Source of the DNA: an endosymbiont of Galathealinum brachiosum
GTDB lineage: Bacteria; Pseudomonadota; Gammaproteobacteria; SZUA-229
Reading direction: 5' to 3'
Assembly (NCBI GenBank): GCA_003349885.1
Contig: QFXC01000007.1
Span: 662,642 to 726,641, forward strand
DNA: 64,000 bases
Shown: positions 39,435 through 46,549 of the stretch, piece after piece
How the letters are laid out: every line of letters starts with the position of its first letter
Position numbering within the stretch: position 1 is the stretch's first letter
Notes under the pieces: generated by a model
What the model was told of the DNA's origin: nothing
Database searches by the model: none
Seen by the model: the letters and a program-made list of their open reading frames with translations, nothing else
Translations under genes and position numbers: made by a program

Positions 39435-39908
39435 ATGATTGCTGAGTACATCTACACCCATCAGGCTGAGTTCTGGATTATGCTTGGCTTTTTAATGTTA
39501 GTCATTGAGGTGAGCACGGGGCTTGTAACGGGTATTTTATTATTTGGTGGCATTGGCGCCATTATTACCGGTCTGTTAATGCTGGCGGGTTTACTCAATG
39601 AAACATGGCAAATTGGTATCGCAAGCAGTGCAATTTGTGCCGCTATCATTACATTTTTACTATGGAAACCATTAAAGAAAATGCAGAACGCAGATGTACC
39701 CGAAAAAGATAATAGCAGCGACCTGGTGGGGTATGAATTTGTGTTACAGCAGGACATAAATTTACTAACACCTGGCAGTGTTCAGTACTCGGGTATTAAC
39801 TGGAAAGTTGAAATTCATAAAGATGCGGGGGTGGAAGAAATCAGCGCCGCAACAAGAGTCACTGTTTGTTCTGTCGATGTTGGAAAATTTCGGGTAAAGC
39901 CTGTTTAA
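39435..39908 (+). CDS. NfeD-family protein
   Basis: A 157-residue short NfeD (without the N-terminal protease domain). Two to three hydrophobic helices occupy residues ~12-75 (FWIMLGFLMLVIEVSTGLVTG, IGAIITGLLMLAGLL), followed by a soluble OB-fold domain of about 75 residues (LVGYEFVLQQDINLL...GINWKVEI...VTVCSVDVGKFRVKPV). It partners SPFH proteins in membrane organisation; co-transcription with the upstream gene is near certain from the 2-bp spacing. Confidence 0.9.
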   Translation: MIAEYIYTHQAEFWIMLGFLMLVIEVSTGLVTGILLFGGIGAIITGLLMLAGLLNETWQIGIASSAICAAIITFLLWKPLKKMQNADVPEKDNSSDLVGYEFVLQQDINLLTPGSVQYSGINWKVEIHKDAGVEEISAATRVTVCSVDVGKFRVKPV

Positions 39909-39929
39909 GTCGAAAGCCTGTATTTAAAA

Positions 39930-39969
39930 GTCACTGGATCCCCGCTAGAAGTATGCGGGGATAACGACA
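39930..39969. repeat. REP-like hairpin repeat (copy C)
   Basis: GTCACTGGATCCCCGC...GCGGGGATAACGACA; on the minus strand it reads TGTCGTTATCCCCGC...GCGGGGATCCAGTGAC and parallels copy A (28538). The CCCCGC/GCGGGG stem is perfect. Confidence 0.6.
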
Positions 39970-40026
39970 TTTGTATAGCTGGTATATTACTGAATGAATT
40001 TCACACTTCCCATCCAATAAACAATT

Positions 40027-40146
40027 TTATAACTCTTCAGAGTTACAGCTCTTCATTAATCGGGTGATTCTAAAACCAAGAACACCAAATACCATCACTG
40101 AACCAATCACGCCAAAAATCGCCAGAATTGCAGTTGCATCTAACAT
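40027..40146 (-). CDS. 39-residue single-helix membrane protein
   Basis: A short ORF with ATG 40146, preceded by a purine-rich AGAGAGAGAT that can act as ribosome-binding site. The peptide starts MLDATAILAIFGVIGSVMVF, giving one hydrophobic helix (residues ~4-25), then a basic stretch (RITRLMK) and an acidic end (SCNSEEL). The helix-plus-basic-tail pattern is that of small bacterial membrane proteins. I recognise no family. A nine-base G/C homopolymer lies 28 nt upstream of the start codon, in its probable promoter or leader. Confidence 0.5.
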   Translation of the reverse strand: MLDATAILAIFGVIGSVMVFGVLGFRITRLMKSCNSEEL

Positions 40147-40284
40147 ATTAAATCTCTCTCTATTTATAATATTGGGGGGGGGTGCCTTACGGCGCGTGAA
40201 ATTTAATTGATTCCTAATATAGATTCAACCTAAATTACGCAGGGTTATTAGCAATAATAACTAACTACAGAGATAACAGATGAT

Positions 40285-40545
40285 TCAGGTGTGTTTATGC
40301 TCGTTATATACATCCATTACTCTTGGCATAGCCTCTTCGAGTGCATTAATGACATGTGGGTCAAAGTGCTTACCAGAGTCTTCTCTCATGACCAGCAGGG
40401 CCTTTTCAATAGACCAGGCATCTTTATAGGGCCTTTTTGATGTTAACGCATCAAACACATCTGCTGCCGCAACTATACGTGCCGATAGTGGTATTTCATT
40501 TATTGATTTTGGACTATATTTGTTTCGAAGACCACGGTAACAACC
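40285..40545 (-). pseudogene. C-terminal remnant of an HD-GYP domain protein
   Basis: The frame has no start codon and is cut upstream by a stop at 40546-40548. The translation contains [23 protein letters not shown], then [20 protein letters not shown], and [18 protein letters not shown] before a stop. These are the conserved C-terminal segments of HD-GYP c-di-GMP phosphodiesterases (GYP...[24 protein letters not shown]). The catalytic HD half and any sensor domain are missing, so it is a decayed or truncated gene. It ends within 10 bp of the glmS stop. Confidence 0.85.
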
Positions 40546-40554
40546 TCATTACAA

Positions 40555-42384
40555 TTACTCAACAGTAACCGATTTAGCCAGATTTCTTGGTTGATCCACG
40601 TCGGTACCCTTACGCACAGCAACATAATAAGAAAATAATTGCATGGGTATTGCGTACAAAATAGGTGCAACTTCCGGCTCCACTGCTGGCACCGTCATTA
40701 CATGACACATATCACCCATATCACTCATATCAAGTCTTTCGTCTGCGAACAGATAAACCTCTCCACTACGGGCAATAACTTCCATCAGATTTGATTTCAA
40801 TTTATCTTCCATACCATCTTTTGGTGCTACAGCAATAATTGGCATTTCAGGATCAACCAACGCCAGTGGCCCATGTTTTAATTCACCTGCAGCGTAAGCT
40901 TCTGCATGAATATATGAAATTTCTTTTAGTTTTAAAGCCCCTTCCATTGCTATCGGATACTGAACACCACGCCCAAGGAAAATGGAATTTAAAGTATCTT
41001 TAAACTCATCCGCCCAGTCTTCAATATGATTATCATCAAGCACTTTTTCAATAATTGATGGTAAACTTTTCAGGTCTTTAATAAGTTGTTTTTCTTTTTC
41101 ATCTGATAACCCATGACGTTTACCTAGCGCCAAAGTCATCAACATCAAACCGACCAGCTGAGTAGTAAAAGCTTTAGTTGATGCAACACCGATTTCCGGA
41201 CCCGCACGTGTCATTAATACTAATTTTGACTCACGGACCAAAGAGCTTTCCGGTACATTACAAATCGCCAGGGAATGCTCTGACTTGTCCTGCAAGTTTC
41301 GTAAAGCTGCAAGCGTATCTGCTGTTTCACCTGACTGGGAGATAGTTACGATTAATGTATCATCTGTTATTACTGGATCCCGGTAACGGAACTCGGAAGC
41401 GACTTCTACATTACAGGGAATACCCGCCAGAGACTCTAACCAGTAACGTGCGACCATACCCGCATGAAAAGAAGTACCACAGGCAATAATCTGTACTCGT
41501 TTTACTTCATCAAAAATAGCCGCTGCATCTGCGCCAAAAGCGGTATCCAGAACTTTGTCATCATAAATACGGCCCTCAAGAACCTCACCCAGTACAACAG
41601 GCTGCTCATGTATTTCTTTCATCATATAATGACGGAATTCACCACGACTTACCGCGTCAGCAGTTAATTCTGAAGTACTTATTTCGCGTTCAACCGGCTG
41701 GTCATTTTTATCATAGATTACCAGACTGTCTTTAGTGATATCAGCAATATCACCTTCTTCCAGAAAGATAAAACGTTGTGTTACCGGTAATAAGGCTGCA
41801 ACATCAGATGCAATAAAATATTCACCAAAACCCACACCAATAACAAGCGGGCTACCACTTCTTGTTGTTATTAATCTGCCAGGCTCATCTATTGATACAA
41901 CCCCTAAAGCATAAGCACCTTCAAAATCATTTGCCGCTTTCTTTACCGCCTGCAATAAATCATCACCGGCTTTTTTATATAATTCCACCTGATGCACAAC
42001 AACTTCTGTATCCGTTTCTGAAGTAAATGAGTAACCATTAGCTTTTTGCAACTCGCGCAATGCACCGTGGTTTTCAATAATACCGTTATGCACAACGGCA
42101 ACTGAATTATTACAGATATGAGGGTGAGCATTGGGTTCAGATGGTTCGCCATGCGTGGCCCAACGCGTATGTGCTATTCCCAGAAAACCTTTAAGCGGAT
42201 GATCTTTAAGAGAATCAGACAGGTTTTCAACTTTACCGACTCGACGCACACGATCAAGACAGCTCTCGTCATTGATAACAGCGATACCTGCCGAGTCATA
42301 TCCTCTATATTCCAGACGTCTTAAACCCTCTAATAAAATAGGCGTTACATTACGCTCGGCTACTGCTCCTACTATTCCACACAT
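40555..42384 (-). CDS. glmS: Glutamine-fructose-6-phosphate aminotransferase
   Basis: A 609-residue enzyme that makes glucosamine-6-phosphate, the first step to UDP-GlcNAc for peptidoglycan and LPS. The N-terminal class II glutaminase begins MCGIVGAVAERN with catalytic Cys2 (after Met removal Cys1), and TRWATHGEPSEPNAHPH is intact. Two SIS domains follow (IACGTSFHAGMVARYW, SQSGETADTLAALR, FLGRGVQYPIAMEGALKLKEISYIHAE), and it ends in KSVTVE as usual. A small palindrome TGCAA-ACG-TTGCA lies ~64 bp upstream. Confidence 0.97.
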   Translation of the reverse strand: MCGIVGAVAERNVTPILLEGLRRLEYRGYDSAGIAVINDESCLDRVRRVGKVENLSDSLKDHPLKGFLGIAHTRWATHGEPSEPNAHPHICNNSVAVVHNGIIENHGALRELQKANGYSFTSETDTEVVVHQVELYKKAGDDLLQAVKKAANDFEGAYALGVVSIDEPGRLITTRSGSPLVIGVGFGEYFIASDVAALLPVTQRFIFLEEGDIADITKDSLVIYDKNDQPVEREISTSELTADAVSRGEFRHYMMKEIHEQPVVLGEVLEGRIYDDKVLDTAFGADAAAIFDEVKRVQIIACGTSFHAGMVARYWLESLAGIPCNVEVASEFRYRDPVITDDTLIVTISQSGETADTLAALRNLQDKSEHSLAICNVPESSLVRESKLVLMTRAGPEIGVASTKAFTTQLVGLMLMTLALGKRHGLSDEKEKQLIKDLKSLPSIIEKVLDDNHIEDWADEFKDTLNSIFLGRGVQYPIAMEGALKLKEISYIHAEAYAAGELKHGPLALVDPEMPIIAVAPKDGMEDKLKSNLMEVIARSGEVYLFADERLDMSDMGDMCHVMTVPAVEPEVAPILYAIPMQLFSYYVAVRKGTDVDQPRNLAKSVTVE

Positions 42385-42525
42385 ATTCTGTTAATTCCTT
42401 AATTCTTATAGTATTTTATATGCCATTCTAACTGCTGACCGGACGATTGCAAACGTTGCACATATAGCAATGAATCTACATTAATCACATAAAGCATCAG
42501 TTTAACTAATTTTAACCTTATACAT

Positions 42526-42552
42526 AAAAAACCGCCCTGAAACAGGCGGTTT
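42526..42552 (-). terminator. Terminator after the tandem DsrC gene
   Basis: Stem AAACCGCC/GGCGGTTT (42529-42536, 42545-42552); the minus-strand transcript ends in a run of T. Confidence 0.85.
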
Positions 42553-42584
42553 CTCTAACAACCACAACATACACAATTAGCAGT

Positions 42585-43334
42585 TTAACCGTCTATACAA
42601 CCCTGCGGCGAAGGTAAACCCGCTATACGAGAACCCTGTCTTGCCGGCCCGCCAGGAAATAATTCATACATATGTTCACGATTTGCAGATTCTTTACCCA
42701 GCTCTTCAGTCATGTGCCTGATCAACACTTTAACCATCGGCGTAACACCATATTGAAAGTAAAATTTACGCAAGAAATTAATCACTCTCCAGTGCTCTTC
42801 TATCAACTCAATACCTTCTTCCTTAGCTAGAACAACCGCCAGAGCTTCATTCCAGTCTTCCAGATTTGCCAGATTCCCTGATGCATAAACTTTAATTGAC
42901 TTACCATTAAAATCAAACTGATCATTAAAATGCACCGATGTAGCTTTGCCTGCTGTAGACCCACTAACAACTGATTGCACTCTATTAGACTGATCTAATT
43001 CAGCATCAAGCTGCGCCAATGGCACACCCGCAAGACGACTCCCCTGTTTCTGCACACCATAAGGAAATAATATATCCAGTGCTTCAATCGTGGCTCGCTC
43101 TTTACCGTATTGCTTTGATATTTCACGCCTCAACAACTTCAATATCGGTGAAGTATTATATTCCTGATAATACTCTCGCATAATATTAAGCACATCCCAG
43201 TGTTGCTCTGTTAATGTTAAATTATCAGCCAGTGCCATTCTTTCAGCCAGTTCTGGTGTCCAGTCACTCATATTTTGCAGACAACCATCTGCTCTTAACT
43301 CTATGAGATTTCCCTCTATTTCAAGATTATTCAT
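42585..43334 (-). CDS. Tandem DsrC/TusE-domain protein
   Basis: A 249-residue protein with two DsrC/TusE domains, residues ~3-108 and ~138-249, joined by a Ser/Thr/Gly-rich linker. Each carries the family pattern: domain 1 LTLTEQHWDVLNIMREYYQEYN and LFPYGVQKQGSRLAG; domain 2 IELIEEHWRVINFLRKFYFQYG and LFPGGPARQGSRIAGLPSPQGC. DsrC/TusE proteins carry sulfur on a C-terminal Cys. Here only domain 2 keeps it (Cys246); the second DsrC cysteine is Ser235 in domain 2 and Ser99 in domain 1, and domain 1 ends before the arm. A single-Cys sulfur carrier of TusE type is inferred. It has its own promoter and terminator. Confidence 0.9.
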   Translation of the reverse strand: MNNLEIEGNLIELRADGCLQNMSDWTPELAERMALADNLTLTEQHWDVLNIMREYYQEYNTSPILKLLRREISKQYGKERATIEALDILFPYGVQKQGSRLAGVPLAQLDAELDQSNRVQSVVSGSTAGKATSVHFNDQFDFNGKSIKVYASGNLANLEDWNEALAVVLAKEEGIELIEEHWRVINFLRKFYFQYGVTPMVKVLIRHMTEELGKESANREHMYELFPGGPARQGSRIAGLPSPQGCIDG

Positions 43335-43361
43335 AATGTGTTACCTGATTTATAGTTATAT

Positions 43362-43391
43362 TTTATAGTCCCTGAATTTTGCTTTAAACAA
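43362..43391 (-). promoter_or_regulatory. Promoter candidate of the tandem DsrC gene
   Basis: On the minus strand TTGTTT (43386-43391), 18-bp spacer, TATAAA (43362-43367), with CAGGTAA as ribosome-binding site before the ATG. Confidence 0.45.
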
Positions 43392-43610
43392 CAACTGAAC
43401 AAGCTTCCAACTTGATACGGCTTCCTTAAAAAATACCAGTACAGTGATAGATACGTCTAAAACCTTCATTTCGAGTACCGCACGCATTTGATTAAAATGT
43501 GTAGTATATATTTAGCTGTAAATGACCCAGTTTTCCAGCTATCTAGCCAGTTTTTATAGTGCTTTTTTTTATCACTAATTATCAAACCAAAAATGTTTTT
43601 ATCAGCAACA

Positions 43611-43635
43611 AAAAAGCCCCTGATAACAGGGGCTT
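43611..43635 (-). terminator. Terminator after ssb
   Basis: Perfect stem AAGCCCCTG/CAGGGGCTT around ATAA; the minus-strand transcript ends in TTTTTT. Confidence 0.9.
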
Positions 43636-43667
43636 AATTAGCATTTTGAACAATCTAAAACCTGTCT

Positions 43668-44120
43668 CTAGAACGGGATATCGTCATCAAAACTATCATC
43701 AACTGGTGCTGTAGGTGCAGGTTGATTAGCCGGCACTGGCTGAGATTGCTGCTGTGGTGCAAAATCACCGCCACCACCGCCCGCGCGACCACCTAACATC
43801 TGCATTTCATTAGCAATAATTTTCGTTGTATAACGATCATTACCGCTTTTATCCTGCCACTTTTCCGTACGCAAACTACCTTCAATATAAACCTGCTGAC
43901 CTTTTTTCAGGTACTCTCCCGCGATCTCACCCAGGCGGTTAAAAAAGGTAATGTTATGCCATTCAGTGCGTTCCTGCTTCTCACCTGTTTTTTTATCTTT
44001 CCAGCTTTCATTTGTCGCAACACTAATTGATGTTACCGCTCCGCCAGAAGGCATATAACGGGTCTCTGGGTCTTTTCCACAGGTACCCACTAAAATTACT
44101 TTATTTATGCCTCGTGCCAT
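43668..44120 (-). CDS. ssb: Single-stranded DNA-binding protein
   Basis: A 150-residue SSB. The OB fold starts [37 protein letters not shown] and includes [36 protein letters not shown] Gly/Gln/Pro-rich linker leads to the acidic protein-interaction tip [10 protein letters not shown]. It follows the MFS gene by 22 bp, so the two may be co-transcribed, and uvrA lies close, as in many gammaproteobacteria. Confidence 0.97.
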   Translation of the reverse strand: MARGINKVILVGTCGKDPETRYMPSGGAVTSISVATNESWKDKKTGEKQERTEWHNITFFNRLGEIAGEYLKKGQQVYIEGSLRTEKWQDKSGNDRYTTKIIANEMQMLGGRAGGGGGDFAPQQQSQPVPANQPAPTAPVDDSFDDDIPF

Positions 44121-44142
44121 ATCTCTACCCTATATTGTTTTG

Positions 44143-45528
44143 TTATTTCTCATTAATGGAATATTTTAATAATGCTTCTTTATCCAACGCATGCAGCTCT
44201 ACCTTAAGGTAAGCTATGCCCTCTTCCGGTACGATAACCGCTTCAGCTACGCCCTGTACTGATACCAATGTAGAAACCATCTGATTCACTTTTGATGGAT
44301 CTAGTTTTCCGATTTTTAACAGATATGTACTTACATACCTCGGATTTTTCATGGTGTATGCTAACAGTAACCATACCAATAAGGCAAAGCTACACATCAG
44401 AAAAACACCCTGAGCACCTGCAACTTCATGACTCAAACCACCCAGAGCGCCACCTAAAAAGGCACCGATAAATTGACTGGAAGAATACATACCCATCGCT
44501 GTACCTTTACGGTCTGCTGGTGACATTTTAGAAACCAGTGAAGGCAGACTTGCTTCTAGCAAATTAAAGGCCGTAAAAAACACCATCATAGTCAATGCCA
44601 GGTGCCACACAGAGTCTCCACCAAAAAACAGGTTAAGCTCTGCCACCGCTAGCACACCGATGGCACCGACAAAAATCTGCTTCATACGACGCCTGGTTTC
44701 AGCAATAATAATGAATGGGACCATGATGGCAACACTGAGCAAAAACACCGGTAAATAAAGCTTCCAGTGATCAGCAGAGGCGAGTCCGGCCTGATCCTGC
44801 AAGACCAGTGGAAATGAGACAAATGTCGCCATCAGCACCATATGCAAAATCAGAATACCAAAATCAAGGCGCAATAACTGAGTATCCGCTAACACAGTTT
44901 TAAACAACGTTGGCGCGGCCTGAGTATCTCGATGAAAAATACTTTCTTTGGGCGTTGGCACCCAGACAAATAAGATAACCAGCGCAAATAATGCCAGTAT
45001 GGCAGTAGCAATAAAAATGCCTGATAAACCCACTATCTGATTTAAAATGGGACCCGCTACCATCGCGATAGCAAAAGCAAAACCAATGCTTACCCCGATA
45101 AACCCCATCATTTTCAGACGGTGCTCTTCTCGTGATAAATCAGCTGCTAATGCCATTAATACCGCAGCAACCGCACCACTACCCTGTAGAGCACGTCCAG
45201 CAATAACCTCATAAATGGTATCTGCATCTGCAGCAAGTAGACTGCCAGCAGCAAAAATCAACAGGCCAATAGTGATCATTGGTTTGCGACCAAAACGGTC
45301 CGACAGCATGCCATAAGGTATTTGTAACAGCCCCTGAGTTAAGCCATAAATACCCAGAGCCAGACCAACCAGCAAAGGCGTCGCCCCTTCAAACTGGTCA
45401 GCATATAGAGAAAAAACAGGCAATATCATAAACAGGCCCAACATACGTACCGCATAGATTGCTGCGAGTGAAAACCCTGCGCGCTTTTCTAGCGGACTCC
45501 AGCTAGCCTGTTGAAAACTGTCACTCAT
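44143..45528 (-). CDS. MFS transporter, YajR type
   Basis: A 461-residue major facilitator with 12 hydrophobic helices in the first ~390 residues. The loop 2-3 motif A is GMLSDRFGRKPMI. The C-terminal ~70 residues (VSTYLLKIGKLDPSKVNQMVSTLVSVQGVAEAVIVPEEGIAYLKVE) form a soluble ferredoxin-like domain like the YAM domain of E. coli YajR. The transported substrate is unknown. It precedes ssb by 22 bp. Confidence 0.88.
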   Translation of the reverse strand: MSDSFQQASWSPLEKRAGFSLAAIYAVRMLGLFMILPVFSLYADQFEGATPLLVGLALGIYGLTQGLLQIPYGMLSDRFGRKPMITIGLLIFAAGSLLAADADTIYEVIAGRALQGSGAVAAVLMALAADLSREEHRLKMMGFIGVSIGFAFAIAMVAGPILNQIVGLSGIFIATAILALFALVILFVWVPTPKESIFHRDTQAAPTLFKTVLADTQLLRLDFGILILHMVLMATFVSFPLVLQDQAGLASADHWKLYLPVFLLSVAIMVPFIIIAETRRRMKQIFVGAIGVLAVAELNLFFGGDSVWHLALTMMVFFTAFNLLEASLPSLVSKMSPADRKGTAMGMYSSSQFIGAFLGGALGGLSHEVAGAQGVFLMCSFALLVWLLLAYTMKNPRYVSTYLLKIGKLDPSKVNQMVSTLVSVQGVAEAVIVPEEGIAYLKVELHALDKEALLKYSINEK

Positions 45529-45830
45529 TAATTAAATCAATCCAGAAGATGAATACTTAAAACCCGACATCTTACCTTAAAGAAGGAAGAGCTTTAAGCA
45601 TAAGAACACTGCAAAATGGTTTTATCTTATTTAGAATGCAAATTTTTCTACGACAGATTTAAGGTTTAATCTGAGATTGCCAGTTCCGAGCCTAAAAATA
45701 CTAACCATAGACTGCTTTCATGGTTTTTTAAGGCTATAGATTCAAAGTATATTCACTACATAACACGATAAAAAAAAGCTGGTCACTCTTCAGTGCCAGC
45801 TCTTCTTTTTAGCCATATAATGACTGGTTT
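45529..45830. other. Intergenic stretch between the MFS gene and the second SgpA/B-like gene
   Basis: 302 bp. Contains the terminator of the SgpA/B-like gene (45771-45801) and presumably the promoter of the MFS-ssb unit. I see no coding frame. Confidence 0.7.
45771..45801 (-). terminator. Terminator after the second SgpA/B-like gene
   Basis: Stem AGCTGG-(T)-CACT / AGTGCCAGCT with one bulge (45777-45787, 45792-45801); the minus-strand transcript ends in a run of T. Its AGCTGG core recalls the terminator at 33770 of the paralogue. Confidence 0.85.
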
Positions 45831-46214
45831 TTACTGAGGTGCTACCGGTGCAGCTGGTGGTGCAGGTGCATAACCGTATGGCGCAGGTGCATAGCCATAT
45901 GGTGCAGGCGCATAGCCATTGTAACCGTTGTAACCGTTATAACCGTTATAATTATTCCGGCCATTATATCCGTTATAACCGTTACCGTAACCCTGGCCGT
46001 TACCACGTCCACTTCCGCTCATATTAAAGCCAAAGTTACCATCACCCATCATGTCACCGGCGCCATTACCGTAGCCGTTATTGTAACCATTATAATTATT
46101 GTTATAACCATTGTTGTTATAACCATTATTACCAAAAGGCCCCCACCAAGCACTTGCTGTAGTTGAAGCTAATGTTAATACTGCAGTAACTGCCATTATT
46201 TTTAATTTTCTCAT
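45831..46214 (-). CDS. Asn/Gly/Tyr-rich secreted protein, second SgpA/B-like sulfur globule protein candidate
   Basis: A 127-residue paralogue of the protein at 33348. Signal peptide MRKLKIMAVTAVLTLASTTASA, then WWGPFGNNGYNNNGYNNNYNGYNNGYG. The shared block GDMMGDGNFGFNM and the Ala/Pro/Tyr tail (APAPYGYAP repeated three times) confirm paralogy. I chose ATG 46214 because GAGGATAGG precedes it and the signal peptide starts there; the frame is open 34 codons further but without homology. Sulfur globule coat function is inferred from resemblance to SgpA/SgpB. Confidence 0.75.
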   Translation of the reverse strand: MRKLKIMAVTAVLTLASTTASAWWGPFGNNGYNNNGYNNNYNGYNNGYGNGAGDMMGDGNFGFNMSGSGRGNGQGYGNGYNGYNGRNNYNGYNGYNGYNGYAPAPYGYAPAPYGYAPAPPAAPVAPQ

Positions 46215-46254
46215 GCGCCTATCCTCATTTAATTGAACCGAAAATCGAATCATA

Positions 46255-46283
46255 GATATAGTCATAAATTTACTAAAAATCAA
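46255..46283 (-). promoter_or_regulatory. Promoter of the second SgpA/B-like gene
   Basis: On the minus strand TTGATT (46278-46283), 17-bp spacer, TATATC (46255-46260), 41 bp before the ATG. Confidence 0.55.
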
Positions 46284-46354
46284 ATGACCATAAACTTCAT
46301 TTAGAATCTTAAACATCCTTTATACATACTGTAATCTGTTTACACCTTTAGTGA

Positions 46355-46368
46355 TTGATGCATGTCAA
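46355..46368. promoter_or_regulatory. FNR-type box candidate between the SgpA/B-like gene and uvrA
   Basis: TTGAT-GCAT-GTCAA matches the FNR consensus TTGAT-N4-ATCAA at 9 of 10 positions. It could act on the globule gene or on uvrA; its distance from the predicted globule promoter (about -113) is larger than the usual activator position. Confidence 0.45.
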
Positions 46369-46549
46369 CAGCCGGCATATAAGTATATTATTAATTTTTT
46401 ATAATTAAATTATTCATCGGTTATTCCCAGTTTATTTTTTAATAATCAGCTCTTCACTGATTAAATAGCCTGAGCTCAGGATCCGTAATATCTCAGAATA
46501 TGGTATCCTTGTCCGTTACTTTGCAGCATTTAAAACGGCCTTTACCCCC

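Larger units (their letters stand above)
39909..40554. other. Intergenic stretch between nfeD and glmS
   Basis: 646 bp without a full-length gene. It holds REP-like copy C (39930-39969), a 39-codon ORF (40027-40146), a run of nine G (40174-40182) and an HD-GYP domain remnant (40285-40545). Confidence 0.8.
43335..43667. other. Intergenic stretch between the tandem DsrC gene and ssb
   Basis: 333 bp. Holds the DsrC-gene promoter candidate (43362-43391) and the ssb terminator (43611-43635). The ~200 bp between them show no coding frame or clear structure. Confidence 0.7.

Noticed and set aside
42448..42460. Palindrome TGCAA-ACG-TTGCA upstream of glmS
   Set aside because: Only 5-bp arms and no known regulator consensus; likely chance in this composition.
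46327..46344. Possible LexA (SOS) box upstream of uvrA, TACTGT...TACA
   Set aside because: The left half fits but the right half lacks CAG; it is over 200 bp from the uvrA start. Too degenerate to call.
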